From positions 7,440,101 through 7,504,100 of the forward strand of contig NC_134950.1 of NCBI RefSeq assembly GCF_965638725.1: a stretch of 64,000 bases of DNA. The letters run 5' to 3'. Origin of the DNA: Aptenodytes patagonicus. Its lineage: Eukaryota; Chordata; Aves; Sphenisciformes; Spheniscidae. The position numbers were made by a program, and so were the translations under genes. The notes beneath the pieces are model-generated. The model had not been told where the DNA came from. It ran no database searches and was given only the letters and a program-made list of their open reading frames with translations. Of the stretch, positions 49,622 through 63,599 are shown in pieces (position 1 is the stretch's first letter; every line of letters starts with the position of its first letter).

Positions 49622-50697
49622 TTGAGGTGCAGCATGGGTGAGGAATTGGTTAGGTGGTCGCATCCAGAGGGTAGTGGTCAACAGCTCAATGTCCAGATGG
49701 AGACTGGTGACAAGTGGCGTTCCACAGGGGTCCATATTGGGACCGGTACTGTTTAATATCTTCATCAATGACATAGACAGTAGGATCGAGTGCACCCTCA
49801 GCAAGTTGGCAGATGACACCAAGCTGAGTGGTGCGGTCGACACACCAGAGGGATGGGATGCCATCCAAAGGGACCTGGACAAGCTCGAGAAGTGGGCCCG
49901 TGTGAACCTCATGAACAAGGCCAAGTGCAAGGTCCTGCACCTGGGTCGGGGCAACCCCCAATATCACTACAGGCTGGGGGATGAAGGGCTTGAGAGCAGC
50001 CCTGCTAGAAGGACATGACGTACTGGTGGATGAAAAGCTGGACATGAGCCAGCCATGTGCGCTCGCAGCCCAGGAGGCCAATTGTATCCTGGGCTGCATG
50101 AAAAGAAGCGTGGCCAGCAGGTCGAGGGAGGGGATTCTGCCCCTCTACTCTGCTCTGGTGAGACCCCACCTGGAGTACTGCGTCCAGCTCTGGAGCCCTC
50201 AGCATAAGAAAGACACGGACCTGTTGGAGCGGGTCCAGAAGAGGGCCATGAAAATGATCAGGGGGATGGAACACCTCTCCTGTGAAGAAAGGCTGAGAGA
50301 GTTGGGGTTGTTCAGCCTGGAGAAGAGAAGGCTTTGGGGAGACCTTATTGCAGCCTATCAGTACTTCAAGGGGACTTCTAAAAAAGATGGGTCAAACTTT
50401 TTAGCAGGGCCTGTTGCGACAGGACAAGGGGGAATGGCTTTAAACTGAAGGGGGGTAGATTGAGACTAGGTGTAAGGAAGAAATTTTTTATGCTGAGGGT
50501 GGTGAAGCACTGGCACAGGTTGCCCAGAGAGGTGGTGGATGCCCCATCCCTGGAAACATTCCAGGTCAGGTTGGAGGGGGCTCTGAGCCACCTGATCTAG
50601 TTGAAGAAGTCGCTGGCCACGGCAGGGGTGTTGGACTAGATGACCTTTAGAGGTCCCTTCCAACCCAAACTATTCTATGATTCTATGATTCTATGAT
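49622..50697 (+). mobile_element. CR1 LINE copy 4, 5'-truncated, different subfamily
   Basis: Plus-strand 1.1 kb CR1 fragment ending in three ATTCTATG units at 50672-50697, preceded by the typical 3' segment (TTGGACTAGATGACCTTTAG, then CCCTTCCAACCCAAAC). Its 3' end and ORF2 sequence differ from copies 1, 2 and 5 (for example [21 protein letters not shown]), which marks another CR1 subfamily. The 5' truncation falls inside the reverse transcriptase at the [11 protein letters not shown] segment, just after the motif A region. Confidence 0.95.
49638..50448 (+). pseudogene. CR1 ORF2 C-terminal remnant, frameshifted
   Basis: Two overlapping frames together cover the C-terminal half of CR1 ORF2p. 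The first (49638-50018) has [13 protein letters not shown] and a LADD box where FADD is usual. The second (from about 49981) continues with [19 protein letters not shown] and [15 protein letters not shown] frameshift lies near 49990-50020 and the frame is lost again after about 50400. It is non-functional. Confidence 0.85.
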
Positions 50698-53600
50698 TTC
50701 TGCTAGAAAAACAGGTAAGTGAGGTGACACTAAACTAATGGCTTCCAATGCCTTGATCTCAGTGATAGCTCAAATCTATTAATTAGATGTGATGGCTGTT
50801 TTTATAGCAGAATAGTAGTGCTGACTTGAGAGCATTTAATCAATCTGTAGTTGTTGTGGCTGAAGGCCAGATTCTGACTCCATTAAATTTCATTACATCT
50901 GGGTGACTTCACTGATTTCTAAGGTATTTTCTTCTGGCTTTCATTAATATGAATGAGATTATAATCAGGCTTCAGTTATGGTTCAGAATGTATCTGGAGA
51001 TACTAAATATGAGCAAATGTGAACAGTCATGTAAAGCACGTGAAGTGTACACAATACATAAGTGGGTTTAATCATAAACAAGTTTTGCAAAATTGACAGC
51101 TGAGATATGACAGGGATGACTAATTTATTAGCATAGCTTCCCTGTACGAACACGAAAACTGAACTCATGCATTTTTGTTAGATGTTTAAGTAATGGTGTC
51201 TGTGTTACAAAAATAAAACCCCAAAAACCAAAACCCTTGACGTGATGTACTAATGAAAGTAGACTGAGCAGATGGTTTTCAGGGACTTCACATATTACGC
51301 AACTGTGCTGTTCTTTCAGAGAAAGAGAAGTAAGGCAGAAAGAAATATAGCTAAACCTTTAAAGATTAATTTTTCACTCATTGTTAAAATAAAAGAGAAA
51401 ATGACCTGAAAACCACTCCAAAAATAGGGGAAATATTCAGGTATGCAAGCTACAAAACTTCTTTTCTTCTACCTTCCAATTTGAGCAATTATCTCATTAG
51501 AGCACTGGCATTAAAAACTTGTTAAGTGTGTTTAATTTGTATCAGGGAGAAGGGAAAAAAAAATCACTCCTGGACCAGGAAAGCCCTGGTAGCACGGCCA
51601 AGAGAACGATCCCAGATAGAACATACAGTTGCTTGGTTTTGAGATATTACAGAATGAAACCTGAAGATACTAGCTTAAACTGAAGGAGTAATAAAAAAGG
51701 AAATTCAAACAGCGTATACCAATTAAGGAGTTTAACTGGAGCCTCTAGATGGAGTTTAGAGAAATGAACTCATCTTCTCTTACGCGGACTTCCTGCAGAC
51801 AATCCAATTCTGTGTTGTTATCATTACAGTTTAGTAGCTGGAGTATTCAAAAGATGAGCAATATTTGTGATTTTAGGAAAATTGTAAAACTGTAAATTTT
51901 CCTCAAAACTTTTTGTGGTGTAATTTCTATACTACCTTCAAAATTCATCTGTAAGAGAGATGGACGGGTTTTGGTTAAAGAACCCACAAACACTGTGCAG
52001 TGCATGTGTTTTCCTCCTTGTAAGGAGCAAAGAACGAATAGGTGGTGATAGGACTTTGCCAGTCAAGCAATAGTGCTCTGAAAAAGGACTTATTTGCAGC
52101 TTCTCCCTTTTGAAGGATGTTTTTCTGTCATCAATATTTACTACGTCGAAGAGTGAATTATCAGGCTGTGATAATTGTGGAAGCTGCAATGTAATATGCA
52201 AAGACTAATGAGCAAATCAATGATATCAACACTGCACAAGTTAGATACATACCTTAACTTTTTTCTACCTTGTTTCATAAGTAGGCACGTCTTCCTTTAA
52301 AATGTTGTTTAGGTGGTCGCAGCAGTCCCATCAGTCTCCTCCTGCAGTCAGGGGGAAAGTCTGGATGCTTCTGAGGACCTCGAGAAGGTGTGGGCAGACA
52401 GGCTCTGAAGAATTTAGCTGCAGATTTTTTTTCCATATATCAGCTTGCTTGTCCATACGGAGCCAGGAGAGGAAAGTACGCCCATGCCTCAGCCAGTGCT
52501 GCTCAAAGCCCAGCATCTTCACTTCAAATGCTAGTGAAAGGGGGTTTGGGGTTGCCTGTGAGCTGAGGGCACTGAAAGGTGCCATCTCCGATCCCCAAGA
52601 ATGGGAAATTCTTTACTTAATTACTGTCTTACGTAAAAAATGGAGTTAACAGAATAGGGATAGTGAATGTTATACTTTCAGACTGCCTGAATTCTGTGGT
52701 GATTTTGTATGAGAAGGAGCAGTGGTCTTTGATTTTAAAAACATTCAGTTGCATGTATTTGATAGACAATCATCCGAGTTTATAACTAACAGTGGTATTT
52801 TTTACTAGAAAAGGAGATCTTTCAGTAAACAGAAGAAACAAACTACCTTTTATTTACTTATAAGGAAATCCCCATCACTTTTCCTTTCTCCTTCTCTGGG
52901 TGAAAGTCCTAGGGATACAGTAAAGTATGTATACTGTTTCTTGTAATTTTAAAACATTTTTAGTAATGAAGCAATGAGTTCTGAACAAACTTACGGTTGC
53001 CTTACCCATTGAGCTTGATGGATAGCTGAAGGCGTATCATATTCAGTTTAAGTTAAGTTTATTGGGGGGGAAAAAAAGCACCAGTGGTAAATAAAGTCTG
53101 AGACATGCATTTCAGTAGCACAAATAAAGTGTGTGTGGAAGAAGAGAATGGGGTAACTGGGTGTGCATGTAAAATATATATATGTATGTATTACTTAATT
53201 GGAGGAACTAAAATGATTTAGGTAGGTAGTGGTGGTGGTTCTCACTTTCCTAGGAGGGAACTTAAGGTATGAAGTATTTAATGACATGCTAATCTTGCAG
53301 AAAATTGATGAAGATTAAGAATAGAACAGTAGTCTGCTGAGGCGAAACATATGATGCAATGTCTAATCAAATCAAAATCACACAAATCATGTAGGAACTG
53401 TCAGATTTGTATAGTTTGCAGTTTGGGTATATCATGGTTGTCAAATTCCTACTGCAGAGTTAATAAATCAAACCCAGCACGATTGGTGCTGTTTTTCCTC
53501 TGCTCTACTACCCTATAAATAGCTCGGTGTTCAGTGAAAGCCGTGCAACTTTCCCGGTAGGAATACGATAACAAAGATGTCTGTCTTCTGCACCTGTCTT

Positions 53601-56600
53601 TGTGCCTTTTTCAATACCCTGTCTCTTAGTGGCACTGGGAGTGTGCTATTCGTACTATGAATTTACTTTTTCTATTATTTGGTACATATATATTCCTCTT
53701 TCCCTGAGTTACAGCAAAGGTGAAGAGAATGAAATCAGGGTGCCATTTGGATGTTGCACTGTATTTTTTTACACATCATCACAAATATAAATAATCTTCT
53801 ATTTCGACAGTGCTACATTTTGAAAAGCTTCTGGCAAAGTGTGCTTTCTCACATGCATTTCTATCTCAGTCCAGCTGCACGGTGTTCATTTTGTACTAGA
53901 CTGAAGAAACAGCACGTAATAATGTTTCTTCTTAACTATCATTTTTTAGGTATCATCTCTTGTCTCATAGGAGCCTGTGTAAGAAAGCAACCCTCAATCA
54001 AAAAAGTCCTTAAAAGAACAAGGAAAAACACCATTTAAATCCGCAGTGTTCCAGCTGTGCTGCTGTCTCCAGATAGTCTGACATCACTTAGCAAAGGAAA
54101 AACACGCTGTACAGTTGTGATAGGATTAAACAGTATAAACCTGTGAGCAGAAATGTGATTAATATGGGGTGTTTCTAAGTCCTGCAGTGATTATATTGCT
54201 ACACTGAGAAAATGAGAATCTGTTTATTAGAAGCATTTTCAGTATGTATATATTTTTTTCTGAAGTTATTTATAATTGTTGCCTTTCTCTCAGGCCTGCA
54301 GGAGATAATTTTTAAACTAACTGTGCAGTGTAATCAGTATCAGTAGACGACACAATCCTGAGATGGCAAGAATTATGATAAGCCTCATACTAAGCTCTGG
54401 AGAGATTTTTAAATGTGCAGTTTGCACTGCCCCATTTTTATTAGCATTTTCATTATAAAGTTGTTACTGGAAGCATAAAGTTAATGTTCTGTAACAAGAA
54501 ACAGCAATTATGCAGTCCTAAACACAGAACTCCACATTAAACTTAGCAGATAAAAATAACAAGCAGATACAGTTACTCCAGACAGATACTGTGGAAAAAA
54601 AATGAAGCATTTGCAGTAAAGCAATGACAACTTTTCTTTCTTAAGCATAAAACTAGTTGCAAAACAACCTCCTATAATTTCTGAGCATTCATCTCCTTTG
54701 CATTTTCAAGTAGGACTTCCAAAGTTGCACAGCATCAGCTTGAGTTGTTTTCCCTTTGGAATCAATGGGAAAATAAAAGTGAGGTAAAAATTATGTGCTG
54801 AATAGCTTTGAAAATTTCTCTTAAACCTGTGTAGTGGTGGACTGACTTTTGCCACACAGATGATCAAACTGATTGAATAGGGATAAGGGGCAGTATTATT
54901 CCCAAGAAGATGAAGGTAAATTCACTTGAAGCACCTAATATTTTTGTTTAATATATTGCTTTGAGCTTCTCTTTGGAGGATTCCATGGTTTTATTCAGTT
55001 TTTTTTTAAAACTTCAATTATACACCTTATATACTGTAAATTATATATTTAAAATACTTTGAGAATGCTCTCCTTCATGTCCTCTCCCAGAATCTATCTT
55101 AAATGGACACTGTTGAACACCTCCACAGCTGTAAATATGGCTAGAGTTTTCCCTTAGTGGAAAAACAGTTTACAAAACCCAGGAAGAACTACTTAATTGC
55201 TTAACAAACTTTAGCCTTCGCTCTCAGTAAACAATGGTGCTTTTATTTTAAAAATAATGAAACACGTTCCTTACGGGGTAATACATGTTTGCCCAGGTCT
55301 CCGAGTTGGAGGCGAAGGTGATGGACTCAGACTGTCTCTACAGCGTAAAATGAAAGCTGATAGTTGCACTGATTGGTTTAAAACCTGTTTAATTAACTAA
55401 AATTAAAGAATAGATGTTATGGATCAACGAATGGTGATACAACTCCCATTCCCACTCTCTCCTGTCTGCTCCGTTGTTTCAATGCAGTTGTCTGTGGGCT
55501 GGTTGAGAGAACTAATCCAGGTTACAAATAACTCCTTTTAAACAAGTTTTCTATGTAGATTGTTTTGCAAATTGAATATAGAGCACTTGGCTGCACAGCG
55601 TTTAACAGGTATAGTTAGATAGCAATAAACTTACTGGCAAGGAGGACTGAACAGCTCAGGGGAAAAAGCATGGAACCGTTTGGTCCCCAGGAAGCTGTAA
55701 CACCCTGCGCTGAAGACGTTAAGCCTAGAATCAAGTGTCCGTATCTTACCTGGCTAGACTCGTGACTGAGGAACTGGTACGTCCAATTTCAGGATTGTAA
55801 AGCGGGCATTAATCTAGAGTGTCTTTTGAGAGTGTAGTTTGAAAACTTGTTTCAGCGGCAGTGCCACTGGTTGTTGGGCTATTTGCAGGCTAATGAGGGT
55901 CGCTGCCCACATTCACTGCGCAGCGACTGAAAGAGGTGTCATGGTGTAACTGCATGGGCCAAGCTCTGGCTAAATTTTTGTAATGTCTGTAATGAGTGTT
56001 ACGGCCTCAAAATGACCCCAAGGGAAGTCTAGAAATATGAATTGCAGTGACAGGTGGGGAATGCAAAATACTAAAATTTATGGTATGGTACTACTGGCAA
56101 ACTGGGCAATATTTTTGTAAATATTTGTATTTTTGGTTCCAAGAATTCAGTTTTGGGGAGTAGGAAACTTTTGTTCTAGCAATTAAAAAAAAACCCCTAA
56201 ATTCTGGAAGTTGTTTTTTTAAAAGTTCAGCAGTAATAAAGACGCATCTCAAAGTGGGAACATGCAAAGGGGGCTTCAAGTAGTAAATACTCTAATTAGT
56301 ATTAACACATCAGCTTGAAAGAATAATTCTATCAAAGATCAGTTATGTTAAATTAAAATATTTTAACTACATGAAAGGATAACAACTTAGTTTATCAATA
56401 TTTTATTCTTTAAATAACATCCAATAAAATACTTCTTATCCCTAGAGAAAAGAATCGTAGTTCCTGACGTGCTAATGAAAAGGGAAGAAAATTGTGTAAG
56501 AGTGCTGTTCATAAGACTTTCTGAATTATCTGATTTAGATCACAACTGTCCCATGCTGCAATGCCCTTTGTCATGAAAGACGCGGGAAAATCTTCACGTG

Positions 56601-59600
56601 AGTTTGTAAAGCGATCTTATCTGTATTAAGAATATACCTTCCATGTTTGTCTAAAACTGCTTTTTGGTCAAACTGCTCTTCTAAAAAACAGGAAACTGGA
56701 GAACAACACTACCAGTTCAGTGAGAATTTTGTACTTCCCCAAAAAATTGTTTGCAAGCAAGTGCAGTAAACTCACATGCAGTAAAGTGCGTATGTACCGT
56801 AGGCTCCCTTGTGTTAGTAAAGACCCCCAACAGACGTTTTGGGTTGGTTTCTTCAATTCCACAGCAAGCGTACAAAAAGTTGTTTTGAAGATACTGTTTT
56901 TTACAATATTTCTTACAATATTTAGTTTGGCATATCTATGAGTTCTGCACTTCTGTTAGAATGCTTTATGCATTCTACTTCATAAAATGCTAAAGGATTT
57001 TTGCCTTAAAAATACTGGTATTATAATAAAAATCAGTAAGGTTGGAAAGTCAAGCACGGGAAGCCTACTAAGTGTCAAAGTCAAGACTGTCAGCATACTT
57101 CGGGTTTTATCCTCTAGCTGCTATTGTCTGTTACAGATCCTTAGGTCTGTGATCACATAATTTACTGTCTTCTCTCACAGGACTACTGCTTCACTTAGGC
57201 AATTAGATAGCACTTGGTTTGTGTCCTATACAGAGCTTTGTATCCTCCCTGTGGCTTAATTAATTTTCTTGTGGGTGCTTATGGGGCATTTCTATTGATT
57301 TGCTTCTTCAACAGAAACAGCTTTTCACAAAATGCTTGGGGGGAAAAAAGGGAAAGTGATGCATTGAAGTTTAGGGTAAAAAGTTTCCCTAACTTTATAT
57401 GTTCAATTTAAGACATCTAGTATGAGGGGGTTTTAAAGCAATTATCACATTTAAGCACAGATGCAAAAAAAATCAGCTATAGAAATATATGATACTTTTC
57501 AAAGCACACTGCAAGATGCCATGGTGAGCCACCATAATAGGAGGAAGACACAATTAATGAACACTGTTTCTAGATCATAAATGAACTCTTTGAGAAAAGT
57601 ATTATTCTCCTGAAAAATCTATTCCTAATTTCCCTTCGTAAAACCTCACATTTACTTCTCAGTATTTTCCAGCTTCTGTAACAAATGAGGCAGAGTCTTG
57701 TTTTACAGACAAACCCCTTTGCTATGTAGCCCTAATTCAGATCTAGGCCAGGTCCATCGACAGTGCTAAATGACTTCGCTTTAATCTGGCTCTGTGACCT
57801 GGCCAGGCACCCCAGCAGGGATAGCTTTTCTCCTCCTCTTCTGACCTCCAACAGACAGAGCTCCCAGAACATTTTGACTAGGCCAGACACCAAAGCTCAG
57901 AGATTCCAGCTCTGATTTTTCATCTTTGCTAAAGAACAGGCCTTCATTAATGTGGCCTTTTACACAGGCTTGTGATTGTGCGAAGCAGAGCTGTATGAAA
58001 TAACTGTTATGTAAAAGTACCAAACCACGTGTCATATTGATGCTTAACCGGTGGTTCTAACTACGTGAAAGATTTGGGACAAGTACTTTTCTTGGCAGGA
58101 GAATCCACCCTACTTGCTGTAGTGAGGCTGGGTGACTCAAGGACCAGAGAATGTTCTTTCAATGCCAAGGTAAGGATGAGTATTACTCATGTCCTAAAAA
58201 GAGCACAATCCCTTCCTTTCATGGGTGGTGTGTGTCTGAGCATGCATGTGCTTTCATCTTTATTGCTCCTAGTAGAAGACATTCTCCAGAAGCTGGCTGA
58301 TACACTAGCGAGCAGGGATGGGAAGAGGGGCAAAAAGGGGCACTGGGAGTCCAGAAGGTGAAGAGGATGAGTCAAGGCAGCAAGCTAAAGACAAAGGCAT
58401 ACTCCTAAATGTTGCTTCTTATCAGGTCAGAATATCCATGCATGACATTCAGACCAAACGAGACAAACTAAGTAAATTAGCAGAGGAGTGTGACCACAGC
58501 CTCTGGAAAGGTCTGGTCCTCCTTCCCTTCTGCCTTGTATTTGGGTCCCTGACATAAATTCCAAATAACACGTTTCTGTATTAGCTGTCTCATGCAAGTC
58601 ATGCTGAGCAAGAGGAATATTGGTGGGGTGAACACTGGTAGAGTACCGCTGCTCAGCCAAAGTCTTTCTGCTGCAGCCCAAGACTCAGCCTGGCTCCGGC
58701 CAAGCCCTCCTTGGCAGTAACCTTTCTCTGTCCTTTCATATCTGCATCTGTAGCAATTAATGTAGCAAAACTCAACAGAAGACTGTTTAATGCTGCAAGT
58801 AGCGTAACAGAGCAGGTTGTGACACGAGCTAGGAGAGGCGATGTTGGTTTACACACAAATGATTTCACTTCCTCACGCTCGCGCTTTCATATGCATAAGC
58901 ACCAAGGATATTTGTTCAGGTAGTCCAGCTAGAATTACTTGTGGTGACACGGAGGACAAGGGACACAGGCCACTGAGTCGCCATCATCATGTCTCCTGGT
59001 TGTTCCTCGATTGGCAAGCTTGGTGTTTGGATGTGCCTTTTGCGCTGTTTAGGAGCTGACAGTAATTTTCATCTTTTGGGTGTTCATTTTGCCCCACCCC
59101 GTGAGTCATTGGCAACACCGCTGATTTACTGTTGCGTGTCTGCTCTGGGTGCTGTCTGCCCTCTGCTTTCCTGATCTGGGTGTCTTGAGGAGCTACGTGT
59201 AGACGTGCCATGGTATCAATGACCTGCTGAGCACACGCCCTTCTTCAGCTCCTTCTGCTCCCAACACTCACACTTCCATTCGTAACGATCCTAACGTTTC
59301 TGTTAGAAATCTCCGCGCTCCCACCCCTGCTAGACCCTTGACTGCAGCGTCCCATAGGTCCCGGTGAGTTAAATAACAGGGACCCACCTTCCTTCTGGCT
59401 ACAGGGCTGTAGTTTGTTCTCTGTCTTCTTTTATATCTGACCTAAGGGCGTTTGCTTCAATGAGCCCTTATAGGTGATGGATATTTTCTGTCCAGGCCAA
59501 AAGACTCTTACAAGAATAAAGTATGGGGTCAAACTCTGAGGCTGGCTGTTTTAGGCCAAAGATCCTAATTACTTCAGCATCTGGCAGAGGTGGCTAGAAA

Positions 59601-59934
59601 ATAAAAATAAAAGAGGAAAATCACAGACATTAGCCCCCACCGTTTTTTGAGATGGGGTGGTGGTAGAGAGGCTGCTTCCACCACGGCGGGAAGATGACCA
59701 AGATCGCACTGGTAACGTTACAGCAGAAATGGTCAGGAAATGCCCGAGTGATGGCAGAGATGGCTCAGTCCCAGAGCTGCAGGGAATCGGGTTTGAGGCT
59801 CAGGGGTCGATATTTATGATGTGAATCATCATATAGATATTTTCTAGGTTAAAAACTGTTTTGTCAGACTAAGAAATATATAGGTTTTGTGGTCTTCTGC
59901 CTGTGGCTGAATTTTACTTGTCACAATGTAAGCC
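50698..59934. other. Intergenic or intronic sequence, no gene recognised
   Basis: 9.2 kb of unique, mostly AT-rich sequence. A perfect + strand donor (AACAG|GTAAGTG) lies at 50714/50715, directly 3' of the CR1 tail. A 71-base segment at 58099-58169 has a good acceptor (CTTTTCTTGGCAG|G) and donor (CCAAG|GTAAGG) and is open in one frame, but is unrecognised. GC content is higher from about 57.8 to 59.8 kb. No RNA gene or further transposon was recognised. Confidence 0.45.
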
Positions 59935-62719
59935 ATTGTGCAGCGGGAGAGATATGAATTAGTCGCCATCACAGAAACATGGTGGGGTTACTCCCATGAT
60001 TGGAGTGCTGCAATGGATGGCTATAGACTCTTCAGAAGGGACAGGCGAGGAAGGAGAGGCGGTGGGGTGGCCCTGTATGTTAGGGAGTGTTTCGATTGTA
60101 CAGAGCTCAACGATTGTGATGATGATACGGTCGAGTGTTTATGGGTAAGGATGAGGGGGAAGGCCAACAAGGCAGATACCCTGCTGGGAGTCTGTTATAG
60201 ACCACCCAACCAGGATGAAGGGGCGGATGAAGCGTTCTACAAGCAGCTGGCAGAAGTCTCTCAATCACTAGCCCTTGTTCTCGTGGGGGACTTCAACTTC
60301 CTGGACATCTGCTGGAAATACAACACGGCAGAGAGGAAACAGTCTAGGAGGTTCCTGGAGTGTGTGGAAGACAGCTTCCTGACACAGCTGGTAAGTGAGC
60401 CTACCAGGGGAGGTGCCTCGCTCGACCTGCTGTTTACTAACAGAGAAGGACTGGTGGGAGATGTGGTGGTCGGAGGCCGTCTTGGGCTTAGCGACCATGA
60501 AATGGTAGAATTCTCCATTCTTGGTGAAGTAAGGAGGGGGGGCAGCAAAACCGCAACCATGGTCTTCTGGAGGGCGGACTTTGGCCTGTCCAGGACACTG
60601 GTTGAGAGAGTCCCTTGGGAGACGGTCCTGAAGGGCAAAGGGGTCCAGGAAGGCTGGACGTTCTTCAAGGAGGAAGTCTTAAAGGCACAGGAGCAGGCTG
60701 TCCCTGTACGCCGTAAGAAGCATGGGTGAGGAAGACGACCGGCCTGGCTGAATGGGGAGCTTTTGCTGGGACTCAGGAAAAAAAGGAGAGTTTACCGCTT
60801 GTGGAAGAAGGGGCAGGAGACTCAAGAAGAGTACAGGGATCTCGTTAGGTCATGCAGAGAGGAAATGAGAAAGGCAAAAGCCCAGCTAGAACGCAATCTG
60901 GCCGCTGTCGTTAGAGACAACAAAAAAAGTTTTTACAAATATATTAATGACAAGAAGAGAGCCAAGGAGAATCTCCATCCTTTATTGGATGCAAGGGGGA
61001 ACATTGTCACCGAGGATGAGGAAAAGGCTGAGGTACTCAATGCCTTCTTTGCCTCAGTCTTTAACAGTCAGACCAGTTATCCTCAGGGTACTCGGCCCCC
61101 TGAGCTGGAAGGCAGGGACGGCAAGCAGGATGAACCCCCCATAATCCAGGAGGAAGCAGTCAACGACCTGCTACGCCACCTGGACGCTCACAAGTCTATG
61201 GGGCCGGATGGGATCCACCCGAGAGTGCTGAGGGAGCTGGCGGAGGTGCTCGCCAAGCCGCTCTCCATCATGTATCAGCAGTCCTGGTTAACGGGGGAGG
61301 TCCCGGACGACTGGAGGGTTGCCAATGTGACGCCCATCTACAAGAAGGGCCAGAAGGAGGATCCGGGGAACTACAGGCCTGTCAGCCTGACCTTGGTGCC
61401 GGGGAAGATTATGGAGCGGTTCATCTTGAGGGCGCTCACAAGGCATGAGCGGGACAACCAGGGGATCAGGCCCAGCCAGCACGGATTCATGAGAGGCAGG
61501 TCCTGCTTGACCAACCTGATCTCCTTCTATGACCAGGTGACCCGCCTAGTGGATGAGGGAAAGGCTGTGGATGTGGTCTACCTGGACTTCAGGAAGGCCT
61601 TTGACACTGTCTCCCACAGCATTCTCCTCGAGAAGCTGGCGGCTCACGGCTTAGACAGGTGTACTCTGCGCTGGGTAAAAGACTGGCTGGACAGCTGAGC
61701 CCAGAGAGTTGTGGTGAATGGAGTTCCATCCAGTTGGCGGCCGGTCACGAGCGGTGTTCCCCAGGGCTCAGTTTTGGGGCCGGTCTTGTTCAATATCTAT
61801 ATCAATGATCTGGATGAAGGGATTGAGTGCACCCTCAGGAAGTTTGCAGACGACACCAAGTTGGGCGGGAGTGTTGATCTGCTCGAGGGTCGGAAGGCTC
61901 TGCAGAGGGACCTGGACAGGCTGGATCGATGGGCCGAGGCCAACTGTATGAGGTTCAACAAGGCCAAGTGCCGGGTCCTGCACTTTGGCCACAGCAACCC
62001 CATGCAGCGCTACAGGCTTGGGGAAGAGTGGCTGGAAAGCTGCCTGTCGGAAAAGGACCTGGGGGTGCTGGTCGACAGCCGGCTGAACATGAGCCGGCAG
62101 TGTGCCCAGGTGGCCAAGAAGGCCAATGGCATCCTGGCCTGTATCAGAAATCGTGTGGCCAGCAGGAGCAGGGAAGTGATCGTGCCCCTGTACTCGGCAC
62201 TGGTGAGGCCGCACCTCGAATACTGTGTTCAGTTTTGGGCCCTCACTACAAGAAGGACATTGAAGTGCTGGAGCGTGTCCAGAGAAGGGCAACGAGGCTG
62301 GTGAGGGGTCTGGAGAACAAGTCTTCTGAGGAGCGGCTGAGGGAACTGGGGTTGTTTAGCCTGGAGAAGAGGAGGCTGAGGGGAGACCTCATCGCTCTCT
62401 ACAACTCCCTGAAAGGAGGTTGTAGTGAGGTGGGTGTCGGTCTCTTCTCCCAAGTAACAAGCGATAGGACGAGAGGAAATGGCCTCAACTTGCGCCAGGG
62501 GAGGTTTAGATTGGACGTGAGGAAAAATTTCCTCACTGAAAGGGTTGTGAAGCACTGGAACAGGCTGCCCAGGGAAGTGGTGGAGTCCCCATCCCTGGAG
62601 GTATTTAAAAGACGTGTAGATGAGGCGCTTAAGGACATGGTTTAGTGGGCCTGGTGGTGTTGGGTTGACGGTTGGACTCGATGATCTTAGAGGTCTTTTC
62701 CAACCTTAATGATTCTATG
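59935..62719 (+). mobile_element. CR1 LINE copy 5, longest copy in the window
   Basis: Plus-strand CR1 of about 2.8 kb with most of ORF2 and the 3' UTR, ending in TTCCAACCTTAATGATTCTATGA at about 62719. The 5' end is truncated near 59935, within the N-terminal part of the endonuclease domain, so ORF1 and the 5' UTR are missing. Sequence is very close to copies 1 and 2, indicating one recently active group. It lies in the sense orientation relative to the putative miR-30 host transcript and about 1 kb before the right-end CpG island. Confidence 0.97.
59938..62645 (+). pseudogene. CR1 ORF2 (endonuclease plus reverse transcriptase), three disabling lesions
   Basis: One frame covers an APE-type endonuclease (ITETWW, GGGVALYVRE, VGDFNF, and SDHEMVEF near 60500) and then the reverse transcriptase: [20 protein letters not shown], motif A YLDFRKAFD near 61580-61605, [13 protein letters not shown], and FADD at 61843-61854. 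Lesions: TGA at 60727-60729, which looks like a CGA transition; TGA at 61696-61698, where sister copies have CGG in DGRAQRV; and loss of one C in the GGGCCCC run near 62240. That deletion shifts the C-terminal part ([13 protein letters not shown] to DMV, stop at 62645) into another frame. Catalytic motifs are otherwise intact. All lesions are consistent with post-insertion decay. Confidence 0.92.
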
Positions 62720-63599
62720 AGATATAAGCAGTGGTGTTTAAAAAATACTTTTATAATCTATTTCTCAGTTAATATGTATGCATTACTTCTCTTACAACAG
62801 GAAATTATTTAGGTTTATTACTGTAATTAACACTGAAATGAATTCTTGTTTTCACAATTTTTACTCTTCACACTTAATTGAGTACATCTGCTGTATGACA
62901 AAAAAAATAATATAATACTGTTAATGTTTAGGAAGTATAATGAGATTCCTACACAGTCATTTGTACTGAAATTAACTACAGTAACAGACATTATGGAATT
63001 CAACACTAAATTCACTAATATTGAATACATACAGCATTTATGATAATTTAAGAGCGAAAGTGATCAAACTTGTATTCAGTGGTTGTTAGTGTAGAAACAA
63101 AACAGAAAAGCAACAAAACAGAAAAACATGAGGCAGAAGTGGGTGTTTGTGAGTATTCCAGCGGCACTAGTTGTGCTGCATCATGCAAGTACCTGTCTTC
63201 AAGGTCCTATTGAGAAAAAAAAAAACTAAAGAAATAATTTAATACCCAAATTCATAACTTAGGAGCCGCATCAAAAAATTAGGGCGATTCACCAGGCTGT
63301 TGATACATGTTGATATATGGCTTGCTGAGGCAAATGTAAAACTTCTGAAGTGCACTCGCATAAAAACAAACTTGTAGAACAGTCACGGTCCTAGGCATGA
63401 GGCTAAATATCCATCTGGACTACACATCACTAACGTTTGTTCATGGACTTGCTAATAAGGTGGAAATTGTATTTTCCTCCAAGCTTGTCCAATGATCTTG
63501 TAGTAAATATGCAGATGTACCAGGTTCGTTAAGACACCCGTTTGTAATCATTGGTGGTAAATTAAAACGGCTTCGGTATCGAAGGGCTGTGTCAGTATG
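62720..63599. other. AT-rich spacer between CR1 copy 5 and the right CpG island
   Basis: 0.9 kb with no gene recognised, notable only for A-runs and a rise in GC content after about 63540. Confidence 0.5.
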
